Shown: positions 51,921-62,116, numbered from the stretch's first letter. The stretch is DNA of 64,000 nt from DASUXY01 sp036377675 (GCA_036377675.1 DASUXY010000023.1:1-64000), one strand, 5' to 3'. The notes: generated from the sequence alone by a model not told the origin. A program made the numbers and translations.

Positions 51921-53054
51921 ATGAACATACAATCATTAAAACAAGCAGTGATTACGTATAGTGAAGAAATTGGCATTGATAAAATCGGTTTTTCTTCTGC
52001 AAATGTATTTCACACATTGAAGGAACGGTTGAGACGCCAACAAGAGCTTCAGTATCAGTCTGGTTTTGAAAAAGGGACGATTGCGGAACGAACAGAACCA
52101 AAGCGTCTCTTGCCTGAAGCTCAATCCATTATATCGATCGCTATGGCTTATCCGACACGAATGAAGGATGCCCCGAGAAGTACGAAAGAAGAACGAAGAG
52201 GTATTTTTGCACGTGTTTCTTGGGGAATGGATTATCATGATGTGTTGCGGGACCGACTACAAAAGATTGCAGTATTTTTAAAGGAAAGAGTGCCTGATGT
52301 CACTTTTAAGATTATGGTGGATACGGGGGAGTTGTCCGATCGGGCGGTAGCTGAACGAGCAGGAATCGGTTTTAGCGGAAAAAACACGTCCATCATTACC
52401 CCAGAATTTGGTTCGTTTGTTTATCTCGGTGAATTGATTACGAACATTCCGTTTATACCGGATACCCCCCTTGAAGAGAGTTGTGGAGATTGTCGCATTT
52501 GTTTAGATGCTTGCCCAACAGGAGCTCTCGTTGAAGGTGGGCAATTAAATGCCAAGCGTTGTATCGCTTTTTTAACGCAGACGAAAGATTTCTTACCAGA
52601 CGAATTCCGTTTTAAACTAGGAAATCGTCTCTATGGATGTGACACGTGTCAAATAGTTTGTCCGTGGAATCGCAAGGTTGACTTTCATCACCATCCGGAG
52701 TTTGAACCGGATCCTGAAGTAGCGAAGCCGAAGTTAAAACCGATGCTCCGAATGTCAAACCGAGAATTTAAGGAAACATTCGGGCATATTTCTGGCTTTT
52801 GGCGTGGAAAAAAGCCGTTACAACGCAATGCAATCATTGGGCTCGGTCATTATCGAGATGAAACAGCTGTCGAACAATTAATTGCTGTAATGAATGAGGA
52901 TGTACGACCGGAAATTCGTGGAACAGCAGCTTGGTCCTTAGGGAAAATTGGAACAAAAGAAGCGTTTGCGGCCATTGAAGAGGCGATGAAAAATGAAGAA
53001 GATGAACGTGTATTGTTTGAGATGGAGAAAGGATTACGTTTTCAAACCGAGTAA
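51921..53054 (+). CDS. queG: Epoxyqueuosine reductase QueG
   Basis: A 377-aa cobalamin and Fe-S enzyme doing the last step of queuosine synthesis in tRNA. Two 4Fe-4S motifs: C188/C191/C194/C198 and C240/C243/C247 plus C214. Catalytic Asp134 lies in VDTGELSDRAVAERAG. A C-terminal HEAT-like extension (about 300-377) is present, as in B. subtilis. GGGGAGC precedes the ATG. With queD and queE at 19.9-21.1 kb the window holds three queuosine genes. It is followed by yhbB and trmL, the B. subtilis order. Confidence 0.95.
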   Translation: MNIQSLKQAVITYSEEIGIDKIGFSSANVFHTLKERLRRQQELQYQSGFEKGTIAERTEPKRLLPEAQSIISIAMAYPTRMKDAPRSTKEERRGIFARVSWGMDYHDVLRDRLQKIAVFLKERVPDVTFKIMVDTGELSDRAVAERAGIGFSGKNTSIITPEFGSFVYLGELITNIPFIPDTPLEESCGDCRICLDACPTGALVEGGQLNAKRCIAFLTQTKDFLPDEFRFKLGNRLYGCDTCQIVCPWNRKVDFHHHPEFEPDPEVAKPKLKPMLRMSNREFKETFGHISGFWRGKKPLQRNAIIGLGHYRDETAVEQLIAVMNEDVRPEIRGTAAWSLGKIGTKEAFAAIEEAMKNEEDERVLFEMEKGLRFQTE

Positions 53055-53222
53055 TTGGATGGGAAATTGATTGGCTATAATGGCTTAGATAAGAAGAAGT
53101 TTTTATTAACACATGAGAATATGTATGGCTGCATGTAAAGAAGTTGCTCCTGTAAAAAGTTTATCTACGGCATAAATATTTTTTAAAAACCGCTCCATAT
53201 ACTTATAGTGGAGGGGATTTAC

Positions 53223-54071
53223 ATGGGGAAATTGGAGTCCTTTTGGTTGGATATCTTGACAAGTGAGAAATCGTTTCCGAAGTTTTGGGCTCGAAAAAAA
53301 ACATTATTCTATGAACGAAATGCCGAAATCGTTCGAGTGAACGGTGATGGGCGAGTTTTCAGCCGGCACCGTTACGATAATAAAGAGCATATCCACTATT
53401 TAATGCACCTTTCACTATTTATTAAACAGTATGATTATTTTTATGTGGAGGAACAAGTCATTCCTTATCGATTCGAGTTCATAAATGGGAAAATTGTCAA
53501 TCATCAATACGCCATGACGAAAACGATGGAGAGTGAAACAGTCCCATCTTTACAAGTGGGGGATGTGCACCTACATCCGTCACAACGGTTTTCTTATGAC
53601 CGTCGAGCGGCAGTTCAATATGCAGAGCGCTGGTGGAACAGTTACAACCCAGCGTTCGAAAGTTTTTCTGACGATTGCACGAACTTTGTTTCCCAATGTT
53701 TATATGCAGGAGGAGCACCGATGTGGGGCGCTCCGATTCGCGAAAGAGGTTGGTGGTATGAAGACAATAACTGGAGTTTTAGTTGGTCTGTTGCTCACTC
53801 TTTGCGGTGGTATTTAAGTGGGTCAACGAAAGGGCTAACCGGAAAAGAAGTTGAGAGGGTTGAACAATTACTTCCAGGTGATGTCATTTGTTATGATTTC
53901 CAAGGGGATGGGAGGTGGGATCATACGACGATTGTCGTCGCTAAAGATGCTGATGGCATGCCGCTTGTAAATGCTCATACCGATAATAGCCGCCATCGCT
54001 ATTGGTCATATGAGGACTCTACAGCATGGACGCCTAATATTCAATATAAGTTTTTTACAATCGGTGAGTAA
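53223..54071 (+). CDS. yhbB: YhbB-like amidase-domain protein
   Basis: A 282-aa protein from ATG 53223, preceded by GGAGGGG. No signal peptide. The C-terminal ~155 residues form a putative amidase (amidase_6, NlpC-like) domain: Cys152 in DDCTNFVSQCLYAGG, His234 in GRWDHTTIVV, then NAHTDNS. Residues 1-125 are a separate beta-rich region. B. subtilis yhbB lies between queG and trmL as here, and is thought to be spore-related; substrate unknown. Confidence 0.85.
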   Translation: MGKLESFWLDILTSEKSFPKFWARKKTLFYERNAEIVRVNGDGRVFSRHRYDNKEHIHYLMHLSLFIKQYDYFYVEEQVIPYRFEFINGKIVNHQYAMTKTMESETVPSLQVGDVHLHPSQRFSYDRRAAVQYAERWWNSYNPAFESFSDDCTNFVSQCLYAGGAPMWGAPIRERGWWYEDNNWSFSWSVAHSLRWYLSGSTKGLTGKEVERVEQLLPGDVICYDFQGDGRWDHTTIVVAKDADGMPLVNAHTDNSRHRYWSYEDSTAWTPNIQYKFFTIGE

Positions 54072-54143
54072 TCGTGTAATATATTCCTTAAAAAGAGTAA
54101 AATCAATGATGTTTTGTGGAACATCCATGAGGAGAATGATTTT

Positions 54144-54617
54144 GTGAGTTTACATGTCGTACTTTATGAACCAGAAATACCAGCCAATACAGGAAACATA
54201 GCGAGAACATGTTTAGCAACAAACACTACCCTTCACTTAATTCATCCGCTAGGGTTTTCAACGGACAATAAAATGTTAAAGCGAGCAGGTTTAGATTATT
54301 GGAAACACGTGAAGGTGAAAGAATATCATTCGATTGAACAGCTGTATGATCAATATCCAGCAGGATCTTTTTATTACGTAGAAAATTACGGAAAAACGTA
54401 TTATACAGATCCTGATTTTAGTAACCGAGAAGACGAACTGTTTTTTATATTTGGCAAGGAAACGAAAGGTCTACCGAAACAATGGCTTGTCGAAAATCCT
54501 TCCCAATGTATTCGAATTCATATGAAAGATCAAGTGCGATCACTAAATTTATCAAACGCAGCAGCGATTATAATTTATGAAGCATTACGTCAACAAGGAT
54601 TTCCGAACATGTCATAA
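54144..54617 (+). CDS. trmL: tRNA (cytidine/uridine-2'-O-)-methyltransferase TrmL
   Basis: A 157-aa SPOUT-class methyltransferase from GTG 54144, after GAGGAG; an in-frame ATG 54114 has no RBS. YEPEIPANTGNIARTC, then FIFGKETKGLP and IHMKDQVRSLNLSNAAAII are the trefoil-knot SAM motifs. It methylates the wobble 2'-OH of leucine tRNAs. In B. subtilis this gene was called cspR. A terminator follows at 54651. Confidence 0.94.
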   Translation: MSLHVVLYEPEIPANTGNIARTCLATNTTLHLIHPLGFSTDNKMLKRAGLDYWKHVKVKEYHSIEQLYDQYPAGSFYYVENYGKTYYTDPDFSNREDELFFIFGKETKGLPKQWLVENPSQCIRIHMKDQVRSLNLSNAAAIIIYEALRQQGFPNMS

Positions 54618-54650
54618 ATGATAGACTGACTCAACCGCCAACATGTGCAC

Positions 54651-54686
54651 AAAAAACCGTCAACAAGAAAATGTGACGGTTTTTTA
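54651..54686 (+). terminator. Terminator after trmL
   Basis: AAAAAACCGTCA (54651-54662) pairs with TGACGGTTTTTT (about 54674-54685). Confidence 0.9.
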
Positions 54687-54747
54687 ATGCGACGAACGAG
54701 AGAGATCTTACTGCGAACTTTATTAAATGCCTCGTGTCAGATGATAT

Positions 54748-54849
54748 TTATTGATTGTCTTTAGGTATTCCAGGTTTTGCTTCATATCCTGCCGTAAAGA
54801 ATGAAACGATAAACACAAGAGCAACTCCTAGAATGAGTGCTAATTTCAT
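54748..54849 (-). CDS. Small secreted or membrane peptide (33 aa)
   Basis: ATG 54849 has AAAGGAGG eight bases upstream. The 33-residue product is a hydrophobic helix (LALILGVALVFIVSFFTAG) and a polar tail YEAKPGIPKDNQ. It could be a single-span peptide or a prepeptide whose tail is released. No family recognised. The 313-bp gap to odhA otherwise holds only the odhA promoter. Confidence 0.6.
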   Translation of the reverse strand: MKLALILGVALVFIVSFFTAGYEAKPGIPKDNQ

Positions 54850-55071
54850 GATTGTTCCTCCTTTGATTGAGTGAATACGTCAAAGTGTATATTGAAAACG
54901 TTACATATCATTATAACGAATAACGGGCTTAAAGTGAACTAGAAAGAGTACAAAACAGTCAAAGCGGCGTGACGCAATATACTGAAAAGTGGGACGAATC
55001 GGTTGAAATAATGTAAAAAAAACAATCAGACAATCGTTCATTGTTTCCATTTGAAAATTAGAGTATATTAG

Positions 55072-55100
55072 TTGATGAATTCATATATGAGTCCTATAAT
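55072..55100 (+). promoter_or_regulatory. Sigma-A promoter of odhAB
   Basis: TTGATG (55072-55077) and a perfect TATAAT (55095-55100) are spaced 17 bp, 64 bp before the odhA start. Confidence 0.8.
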
Positions 55101-55163
55101 GTTATGTGTATGTGGAAATCCGTGAACAACGGGGAATGTTAACTTCTAATGGGGGTATAAGAC

Positions 55164-58025
55164 GTGGCACAGAATGAAGAATCTATACAAAGATTCTGGA
55201 AAAGATTTCATGGTCCAAACTTGGGCTATATGGAGGAGCAGTATGAGTTATATAAGGATGACCCTGAAACTATTGATCCATCTCTTAAAGAAATATTTGA
55301 TCAATATGGGGCACCTGCCTGGTTATCAAAACAAAGCCATGTGATTCAGGGAGAGTCAGAAGGCGCTTCTATTGAAAACGTTCAAAAATTGACTTCAGCG
55401 ATGAAACTTGTTGAAGCTATTCGACGTTACGGGCACTTAGAAGCCGATATCTATGCTGTCGGTCTCCATGATGATCGTCAATCGGAATTGGTAGATCCAC
55501 AGACATATGGTTTAACGGAATCAGACTTAAAAGCAATTAAAGCTTCATGGTTATGGGAGAAAGCACCTTCCCATGTCGAAAATGGTTACGATGTTGTACA
55601 AGAGTTGAAAAAGTATTATACAGGTACAATGGCTTTTGAATATGACCATGTAAACAACGATGAAGAGCGTCAATGGTTACGTGATTTTATTGAATCAGAC
55701 GAAGCCCGTATATCTTTATCTGATGATGAAAAAAAGCAATTGCTTAAACGATTAGCTAGTGTTGAGGGCTTTGAAGATTTTTTACAGAAAACATTTGTCG
55801 GTCAGAAGCGTTTCTCAATTGAAGGCTTGGAATCAATGGTTCCAATGTTAGATCGAATTGTGAAATACGCAACTGAAGATAAAGTTGACGATATTATGAT
55901 GGGGATGGCCCATCGAGGTCGACTAAGTGTGCTTGCACATGTTTTAGGTAAGCCAATTGATATTATTTTCTCAGAGTTCCATTATTCACCGAACAAAGAA
56001 TTAATACCTTCTGAAGGTTCATCAGGGATTAATTATGGTTGGAGTGGAGATGTAAAATATCATTTTGGTGCGGTAAAAGAAGTAAAACATGGTGATAAAG
56101 AAACGACGCGAATTACGTTAGCACATAACCCATCCCATCTTGAATTTGTAAATCCAGTTGTTGAAGGCTTTGCACGTGCTGCTCAAGATGATCGTACCCA
56201 ACCTGGATATCCGAAACAGGATGTCAATAAAGCGATTCCTGTTTTAATACATGGAGACGCTGCTTTTATCGGTGAGGGTATAGTTGCCGAGTCACTGAAC
56301 TTAAGTGGACTGTCCGGATATTCGACAGGTGGAACATTGCATATCATTGCTAACAACTTGGTAGGATATACAACAGACCAGGAAGAAGGGCGTTCCACAA
56401 GATATGCAAGTGATTTAGCTAAAGGGTTTGAAATTCCAATTATTCATGTCAATGCAGATGACCCACTTGCATGTATTTCTGCAATTAATATTGCCTATAA
56501 ATACCGTCAGAAATTTAATAAAGATTTCTTAATTGATTTAGTTGGTTATCGCCGTTACGGTCATAATGAAATGGACGAACCGCGCGTAACACAACCACTT
56601 CTTTATAAAAAAATTGATGAACATCCTACAGTAGCACATCTTTATGCAGATGTCCTTCAAGAAGAAGGTGTGATTACTGAAGAACAATTTAAAAACATTA
56701 AAAAGGATGTCGAAAATCACTTACAACAAACATACGATGGTATGAAAGAATTCGATGCAAGCGACGTCGAAATTCAAAGTATGCCAGACGTATTGGATAA
56801 CTCACTTGATGAGTATGAAACAGCTGTACCACTTGAAACGTTGAAATCCTTAAATGAAGGATTGCTACGTATACCGGACGGATTTAATAAAAACCGGAAG
56901 TTAAGACGAGTTTTAAAACGTCGTAAAGGTGCATTCGATGAAGGGAATGTAGCGGATTGGGCTACAGGAGAGTTAGTGGCGTATGCTTCCATTCTCAATG
57001 ACGGAATTCCTATTCGTTTGACAGGGCAAGATTCAGAGCGTGGTACGTTTGCACATCGACATGTTGTACTATATGACGAGGAAACGAATGAAAAATATAG
57101 TCCAATGCACGGATTAGAGGAAGCAAAAGTGTCCTTTGACATTCATAACAGTCCACTATCTGAAGCAGGTGTGCTAGGCTTTGAATACGGATATAGTGTT
57201 CATTCACCTAACACCCTTGTCATTTGGGAAGCACAATTCGGTGATTTTGCGAATGCTGCCCAAGTGATTTTTGATCAATTCATTTCATCAGCCCGGGCAA
57301 AATGGGGCGATAAATCGAACATGGTTATGCTTCTACCGCATGGTTACGAAGGCCAAGGACCAGAACATTCTAGTGCACGTCTCGAACGCTTCTTACAAAT
57401 GGCAGCGGAAAATAATTGGATTGTTGCAAATGTAACTTCATCTGCACAATTTTTCCACCTGTTACGTCGGCAGGCGAAAATGCGTGGACGTGAAGAGGCA
57501 AGACCACTTATTTTAATGACGCCGAAGAGTAGTCTATTGCGTAATCCGCGCATGGCTTCCGAGGCAAAAGAGTTTGCCGATGGAAAGTTCCAAACGATTC
57601 GTAACCAACCGAAATTGAGAGTGAGCAAGAAAAATGCTAAACGACTCATTTTAGGAAGTGGAAAGGTTATGGTTGACATCGAAGAAATTATCGATCATTC
57701 CGATGAAACATATAATTGGTTACGTGCATTACGCATTGAGCAAATTTATCCGTTCCCGAAAAAAGAGCTTGCCAAAGAATTGAAACAATTACCGAACTTA
57801 AAGGAAATTGTTTGGGTTCAAGAAGAGCCGAGAAATATGGGCGCATGGAATTTTGTACAAGAGTATTTAAGAGATGTATTGAAAGATGGTCAAACATTGC
57901 GATATGTCGGTCGTCCAGAGCATTCTTCACCTGCTGTAGGCGAACCGAATGTCCATAAAGCAGAACAAAACAAACTGCTAGAAGAAGCACTTAACCCCGA
58001 GATCTTAGGAGGAGATTCCCAGTGA
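55164..58025 (+). CDS. odhA: 2-oxoglutarate dehydrogenase E1 component OdhA
   Basis: A 953-aa thiamine-dependent E1 of the TCA-cycle enzyme that turns 2-oxoglutarate into succinyl-CoA. ThDP-binding core: MGMAHRGRLSVLAHVLGKP and GDAAFIGEG, then DLVGYRRYGHNEMDEP. The C-terminal transketolase-like part has GQDSERGTFAHRH and LLPHGYEGQGPEHSSARLE. GTG 55164 follows GGGGGT. It overlaps odhB by 4 bp (GTGA) and uses the promoter at 55072. Confidence 0.97.
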   Translation: MAQNEESIQRFWKRFHGPNLGYMEEQYELYKDDPETIDPSLKEIFDQYGAPAWLSKQSHVIQGESEGASIENVQKLTSAMKLVEAIRRYGHLEADIYAVGLHDDRQSELVDPQTYGLTESDLKAIKASWLWEKAPSHVENGYDVVQELKKYYTGTMAFEYDHVNNDEERQWLRDFIESDEARISLSDDEKKQLLKRLASVEGFEDFLQKTFVGQKRFSIEGLESMVPMLDRIVKYATEDKVDDIMMGMAHRGRLSVLAHVLGKPIDIIFSEFHYSPNKELIPSEGSSGINYGWSGDVKYHFGAVKEVKHGDKETTRITLAHNPSHLEFVNPVVEGFARAAQDDRTQPGYPKQDVNKAIPVLIHGDAAFIGEGIVAESLNLSGLSGYSTGGTLHIIANNLVGYTTDQEEGRSTRYASDLAKGFEIPIIHVNADDPLACISAINIAYKYRQKFNKDFLIDLVGYRRYGHNEMDEPRVTQPLLYKKIDEHPTVAHLYADVLQEEGVITEEQFKNIKKDVENHLQQTYDGMKEFDASDVEIQSMPDVLDNSLDEYETAVPLETLKSLNEGLLRIPDGFNKNRKLRRVLKRRKGAFDEGNVADWATGELVAYASILNDGIPIRLTGQDSERGTFAHRHVVLYDEETNEKYSPMHGLEEAKVSFDIHNSPLSEAGVLGFEYGYSVHSPNTLVIWEAQFGDFANAAQVIFDQFISSARAKWGDKSNMVMLLPHGYEGQGPEHSSARLERFLQMAAENNWIVANVTSSAQFFHLLRRQAKMRGREEARPLILMTPKSSLLRNPRMASEAKEFADGKFQTIRNQPKLRVSKKNAKRLILGSGKVMVDIEEIIDHSDETYNWLRALRIEQIYPFPKKELAKELKQLPNLKEIVWVQEEPRNMGAWNFVQEYLRDVLKDGQTLRYVGRPEHSSPAVGEPNVHKAEQNKLLEEALNPEILGGDSQ

Positions 58026-59266
58026 AAGAAATTATAATACCAGAACTTGCTGAATCGATCGAAGAAGGAACAATTGCTGAGTGGTTAGTAAAGCCAGGTG
58101 ACATGGTCGAAAAAGGTGACCCTGTCATTGACCTGGAAACTGACAAGGTGAACGTTGAAGTCCAATCAGATTATACGGGAGTTATTACTGAAATTGTTGT
58201 TGAAGAAGGCGAAGATGTTGTTGTCGGAGACGTTGTCGCTAAACTAGATGAAAATGCTGAGGCTGGAGTAGTTTCTGAAGAAGCACCGGCAGAGGATCCT
58301 AAAGAAGAGGTGAAAGAAGAACCTAAAGAAGAAGAAAAACCTGAAGCCAAGCCAGAAGCAGAAGAAGGTAAACAAGATGATGTTATCGCTTCACCAGCTG
58401 CTAGAAAACGCGCTCGTGAGTTAAACATTGATTTGAGCGAAGTGAGCCCTCGTGATCCATTAGGCCGAGTTCGCCCAGAAGATGTTGAAGCAGCTGCGAA
58501 AGGTGAAAGCAAACAAGCACCAGCTAAGAAAGAAGCACCAAAAGTTGAAAAAACAGAATTTGATAAACCGGTTAGACGTGAAAAAATGACACGTCGTCGT
58601 CGTACAATTGCTAACCGATTAGTCGAAGTGCAACAGGAATCAGCGATGTTAACTACGTTTAACGAAGTTGACATGACAGCGATTATGAACCTTCGTAAAG
58701 AACGTCAAGAACAATTTGTTGAAAAACACGGTATAAAACTCGGTTTCATGTCATTCTTTACAAAAGCTGTCATCGGTGCATTGAAAGAATTCCCATACTT
58801 GAATGCAGAAATTCAAGGGGATGAAATTGTCCTGAAAGATTTCTATGATATTGGAATTGCCGTATCAACAGATGATGGCTTAGTCGTTCCAGTTGTACGT
58901 GACGCAGACAAATTGGATTTTGCAGGAGTAGAAAAAGAGATTAAACGACTTAGCTTGAAAGCACGTGATAATGAGTTATCCTTAAGTGATCTCCAAGGTG
59001 GATCATTTACGATTACAAACGGTGGCGTCTTCGGTTCAATGATGTCAACACCAATCTTGAATGCACCTCAAGTAGGAATCTTAGGAATGCATAACATCGT
59101 GAAGCGACCTGTTGTCATGCCTGACGACACAATCGAAGTACGTCCAATGATGTACTTGGCTGTATCCTATGATCACCGCATCGTTGATGGTAAAGAATCG
59201 GTACAGTTCCTCGTTCGCATTAAAGAAATGCTCGAAGATCCATATGATTTATTGCTAGAAGGGTAA
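58022..59266 (+). CDS. odhB: Dihydrolipoamide succinyltransferase E2 component OdhB
   Basis: A 414-aa E2. Lipoyl domain (1-75) with lipoyl Lys42 in DLETDKVNVEV; a Glu/Lys/Pro-rich linker (82-119); peripheral-subunit binding domain (about 122-158, ASPAARKRARELNIDL); a second linker; and the acyltransferase core with His385 and Asp389 in YDHRIVDG. GGAGG precedes the GTG at 58022. It is the second gene of the odhAB operon; the shared E3 is encoded elsewhere. Confidence 0.97.
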   Translation: MKEIIIPELAESIEEGTIAEWLVKPGDMVEKGDPVIDLETDKVNVEVQSDYTGVITEIVVEEGEDVVVGDVVAKLDENAEAGVVSEEAPAEDPKEEVKEEPKEEEKPEAKPEAEEGKQDDVIASPAARKRARELNIDLSEVSPRDPLGRVRPEDVEAAAKGESKQAPAKKEAPKVEKTEFDKPVRREKMTRRRRTIANRLVEVQQESAMLTTFNEVDMTAIMNLRKERQEQFVEKHGIKLGFMSFFTKAVIGALKEFPYLNAEIQGDEIVLKDFYDIGIAVSTDDGLVVPVVRDADKLDFAGVEKEIKRLSLKARDNELSLSDLQGGSFTITNGGVFGSMMSTPILNAPQVGILGMHNIVKRPVVMPDDTIEVRPMMYLAVSYDHRIVDGKESVQFLVRIKEMLEDPYDLLLEG

Positions 59267-59303
59267 TGAATCGAATACAATTTGAATAATCAATGAATGA
59301 ATT

Positions 59304-59346
59304 CCCGAATAGTGGACTCTTTTGACAAAGACCCTATTCGGGTTTT
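59304..59346 (+). terminator. Terminator after odhB
   Basis: CCCGAATAG (59304-59312) pairs with CTATTCGGG (59334-59342), followed by TTTTG. Confidence 0.8.
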
Positions 59347-59450
59347 GTTTTGAAATGGGACGCCATATCCGTTATTCTTTTTTGGATGTGGGTGCTTTGT
59401 ATGTATTATTGATTATCTCAATCTTTATAGGAGTTATTGGAATCTAATAC

Positions 59451-59487
59451 ATGCAACCGGAATGTTGGCTCTTTCCGGTTGCATCTT
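59451..59487 (-). terminator. Hairpin after the MATE gene
   Basis: ATGCAACCGGAA and TTCCGGTTGCAT form a 12-bp perfect stem just past the stop of the minus-strand gene at 59490. The following T-run is weak. Confidence 0.6.
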
Positions 59488-59489
59488 AA

Positions 59490-60860
59490 TTATGTATTAT
59501 CATTGATAGCTTTATTGACAGTGTACTTTTTCTGAACATATAAGAGGCGGGTGAATAAGGCAATGGCCGCGACACTTAAGCCGACGATAATACCGATCCA
59601 ATAGCCAAACGGTTGAAGTTTTGTATAATTTGCTAAGATCCATCCTGTCGGAAGCCCGACCTTCCAGTAGGACAACAGAGCGATTACTGACGTCATATTC
59701 ACGTCTTTGTATCCACGTAGCGCTCCTTGAATGGGTGCACCGAATGCATCCGCAAGTTGGTAGAAAACGGCGTAAAAAATAAATTGTTTCGTCAAAGCAA
59801 TAACTTGAGGATTAGTGTGATAAAGACCGGCAACGAAATCATCAAAAACATACAAAATCACTCCAGCAAAAATAGCAATAAAAATCCCACTACTCAGCCC
59901 AATATACGTATATGTTCGGGCATCTTGAAAGCGATTCGCTCCGACCTCATAACCAACGGCAATCGTCAAAGCGATGCCTACGCTGAGAGGTACCATATAC
60001 AACATAGAAGCGAAATTCATAGCTGCTTGGTGAGCGGCAATCGTATACGTACTATACACGCTCATCAAAAGGGTTACTGCAGCAAAAATGCTCGTTTCAA
60101 AAAAGATTGCAAAACCGATGGGAATACCGATTTTCAGTTGTTCCCACCACTCGGAGAGGAGAGGTTTTTCCCACTGTGAAAAGACTTGATACGTACGAAA
60201 GGGACGGACTTTGTATACAATACCAACGGAAATGAAGCATACCGTCCAGTATGTAATGGCTGTCGCTATTCCCGAACCGATCCCGCCTAATGCAGGTACA
60301 CCGAGTTTTCCAAAAATAAATACGTAATTAAAAAAGATATTTAATGGCAATGAAATTAAAATAATAATCATTGATATACGCGTTTTCCCGAGGGCGTCTA
60401 TAAAGCTTCGCATCGTATTAAAAATAAATAAGGGTACTATTCCTGTACTTATCGAAAGTAAGTAGTATTTCGCAATATGGCGAACAGAAGGATCGATATC
60501 TATCGTATTCAAAATCGGTAGCAAAATAAATAAAATAACGAATAACATACTACATGCAATGGCTATTGCTAAGTATAAACCTTGTTGAATTTTATGAGAA
60601 ACATGTTTATGTTCATGGGCTCCAATCAGTTGAGCTACGATGGGGGTAATGGCTAAAATAATCCCGTTTACTCCTGTAAAGATTGGCACCCACAGGCTCG
60701 AGGCAATGGCAACGCCAGCTATATCTTCAGCACCAGCATGCCCGGACATAATCGTATCAAAAAAATTCATTAAATACATACTTACTTGGGTGATAAGAAT
60801 AGGAATTAATATGATGAAAAATAATTTTAGTTTTTCTCTTAAAGTAATCGCCTCATGCAT
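59490..60860 (-). CDS. MATE-family efflux transporter
   Basis: A 456-aa protein with twelve predicted helices in two halves. N-terminal FFIILIPILITQVSMYLMNFFDTIMSGHAG is the MATE (NorM/DinF) start, and FAIFFETSIFAAVTLLMSVYS begins the second half. It exports cationic drugs or metabolites using Na+ or H+; the ligand is unknown. AAAGGAAGAG precedes the ATG at 60860. It is divergent from the murG-like gene, sharing a 176-bp promoter gap. Confidence 0.9.
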   Translation of the reverse strand: MHEAITLREKLKLFFIILIPILITQVSMYLMNFFDTIMSGHAGAEDIAGVAIASSLWVPIFTGVNGIILAITPIVAQLIGAHEHKHVSHKIQQGLYLAIAIACSMLFVILFILLPILNTIDIDPSVRHIAKYYLLSISTGIVPLFIFNTMRSFIDALGKTRISMIIILISLPLNIFFNYVFIFGKLGVPALGGIGSGIATAITYWTVCFISVGIVYKVRPFRTYQVFSQWEKPLLSEWWEQLKIGIPIGFAIFFETSIFAAVTLLMSVYSTYTIAAHQAAMNFASMLYMVPLSVGIALTIAVGYEVGANRFQDARTYTYIGLSSGIFIAIFAGVILYVFDDFVAGLYHTNPQVIALTKQFIFYAVFYQLADAFGAPIQGALRGYKDVNMTSVIALLSYWKVGLPTGWILANYTKLQPFGYWIGIIVGLSVAAIALFTRLLYVQKKYTVNKAINDNT

Positions 60861-61036
60861 AATACTCTTCCTTTTTTCATCGATTTCGATTAGGATATGA
60901 AGTGGACTGCATATATGTTATATGCAAATATGTACGAAAATATCTTTATTGTTATAAACGTATGACGACATATATACAATATATTTTAGTCATTATACCA
61001 CTTATTTCGTGCAACAAAAGAAAGGAAGTTCATACG

Positions 61037-62116
61037 ATGAGAAAGAAACGTATTCTGTTTACCGGTGGTGGCACAGCTGGCCATGTCATGGTGAATTTAG
61101 CATTAATACCAATCTTTCAAAAAGATGGCTGGACAATCGATTATGTTGGATCAAAACAAGGAATTGAACGAACCTTAATTGAGGAAATAGACGATGTAAC
61201 GTATTACCCGATTTCGACTGGGAAACTGCGTCGTTATATGTCGATTGAAAACTTCAAAGATCCATTTAAAGTATTAAAAGGCATGATGCAAGCTTGGCAC
61301 ATTATCGGAAACAACAAGCCGAATGTCGTTTTTTCAAAAGGTGGATTTGTTTCCGTACCGGTTATCTTTGCTGCAAAATTGCGCCGCGTACCGACTGTCA
61401 TTCATGAGTCAGATTACACACCAGGTCTTGCTAATAAATTATCGATTCCACTTGCGAAAAAGGTTCTCGCTACATTTCCAGAAACATTAAAATACTTACC
61501 GGAACATAAAGCTGAATATGTCGGTGCGGTCATTCGCGATGAGCTTTTTCAAGGAAATCGGCTAAAAGGATTGCAAATCTGCCGGTTTACAGATGAAAAG
61601 CCAATTCTTCTCGTAATGGGAGGTAGCGGTGGTGCTCAATCTATTAATGAAATGGTGCGGCAAAGTTTAGATGAATTACTCGATCACTTTCAAATCGTTC
61701 ATATTTGTGGTCAAGGAAAGATTGATTCCACTGTTCAACGAAAAGGATATCGACAGTTCGAATATATTAATGACGAATTAAAGCATATTTTTGCGATGAC
61801 TGATTTCGTCTTATCACGAGCTGGTGCCAATGCTATTTTTGAATTTTTAGCGCTGCGAATCCCGATGCTGTTAATTCCTTTACCAAGATCGGCAAGCCGA
61901 GGCGATCAAATTGTCAACGCTCGTTCATTTCAAAAGAAAAAGTATGCTCGTGTCATTGAAGAAGAAGATCTGACAAAGGAGTTGCTCATAAAGGAGCTTA
62001 CAAGCTTAAAAGAAGCAGGGGATGAGATGAAGGAAACGATGAAAGAGTTTTCTAGTGATCAGTCACGTGATCGTATCGTAAAAATTATAAAAGAAGTTGA
62101 AAAAAGTAAGCTGTAA
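61037..62116 (+). CDS. MurG-type GlcNAc transferase (paralogue outside the dcw cluster)
   Basis: A 359-aa GT-B enzyme from ATG 61037 (RBS AGAAAGGAAG); 45 upstream codons are not coding-like. Motifs LFTGGGTAGHVMVNLALIP, FSKGGFVSVPVIFAA, HESDYTPGLANK, and LVMGGSGGAQSINE follow MurG, which adds GlcNAc to lipid I. VMVN replaces the HVxPA of classic MurG. Some Bacilli carry a second MurG-like gene away from the division cluster; this looks like that copy. Whether it acts on lipid I is not proven. Confidence 0.85.
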   Translation: MRKKRILFTGGGTAGHVMVNLALIPIFQKDGWTIDYVGSKQGIERTLIEEIDDVTYYPISTGKLRRYMSIENFKDPFKVLKGMMQAWHIIGNNKPNVVFSKGGFVSVPVIFAAKLRRVPTVIHESDYTPGLANKLSIPLAKKVLATFPETLKYLPEHKAEYVGAVIRDELFQGNRLKGLQICRFTDEKPILLVMGGSGGAQSINEMVRQSLDELLDHFQIVHICGQGKIDSTVQRKGYRQFEYINDELKHIFAMTDFVLSRAGANAIFEFLALRIPMLLIPLPRSASRGDQIVNARSFQKKKYARVIEEEDLTKELLIKELTSLKEAGDEMKETMKEFSSDQSRDRIVKIIKEVEKSKL

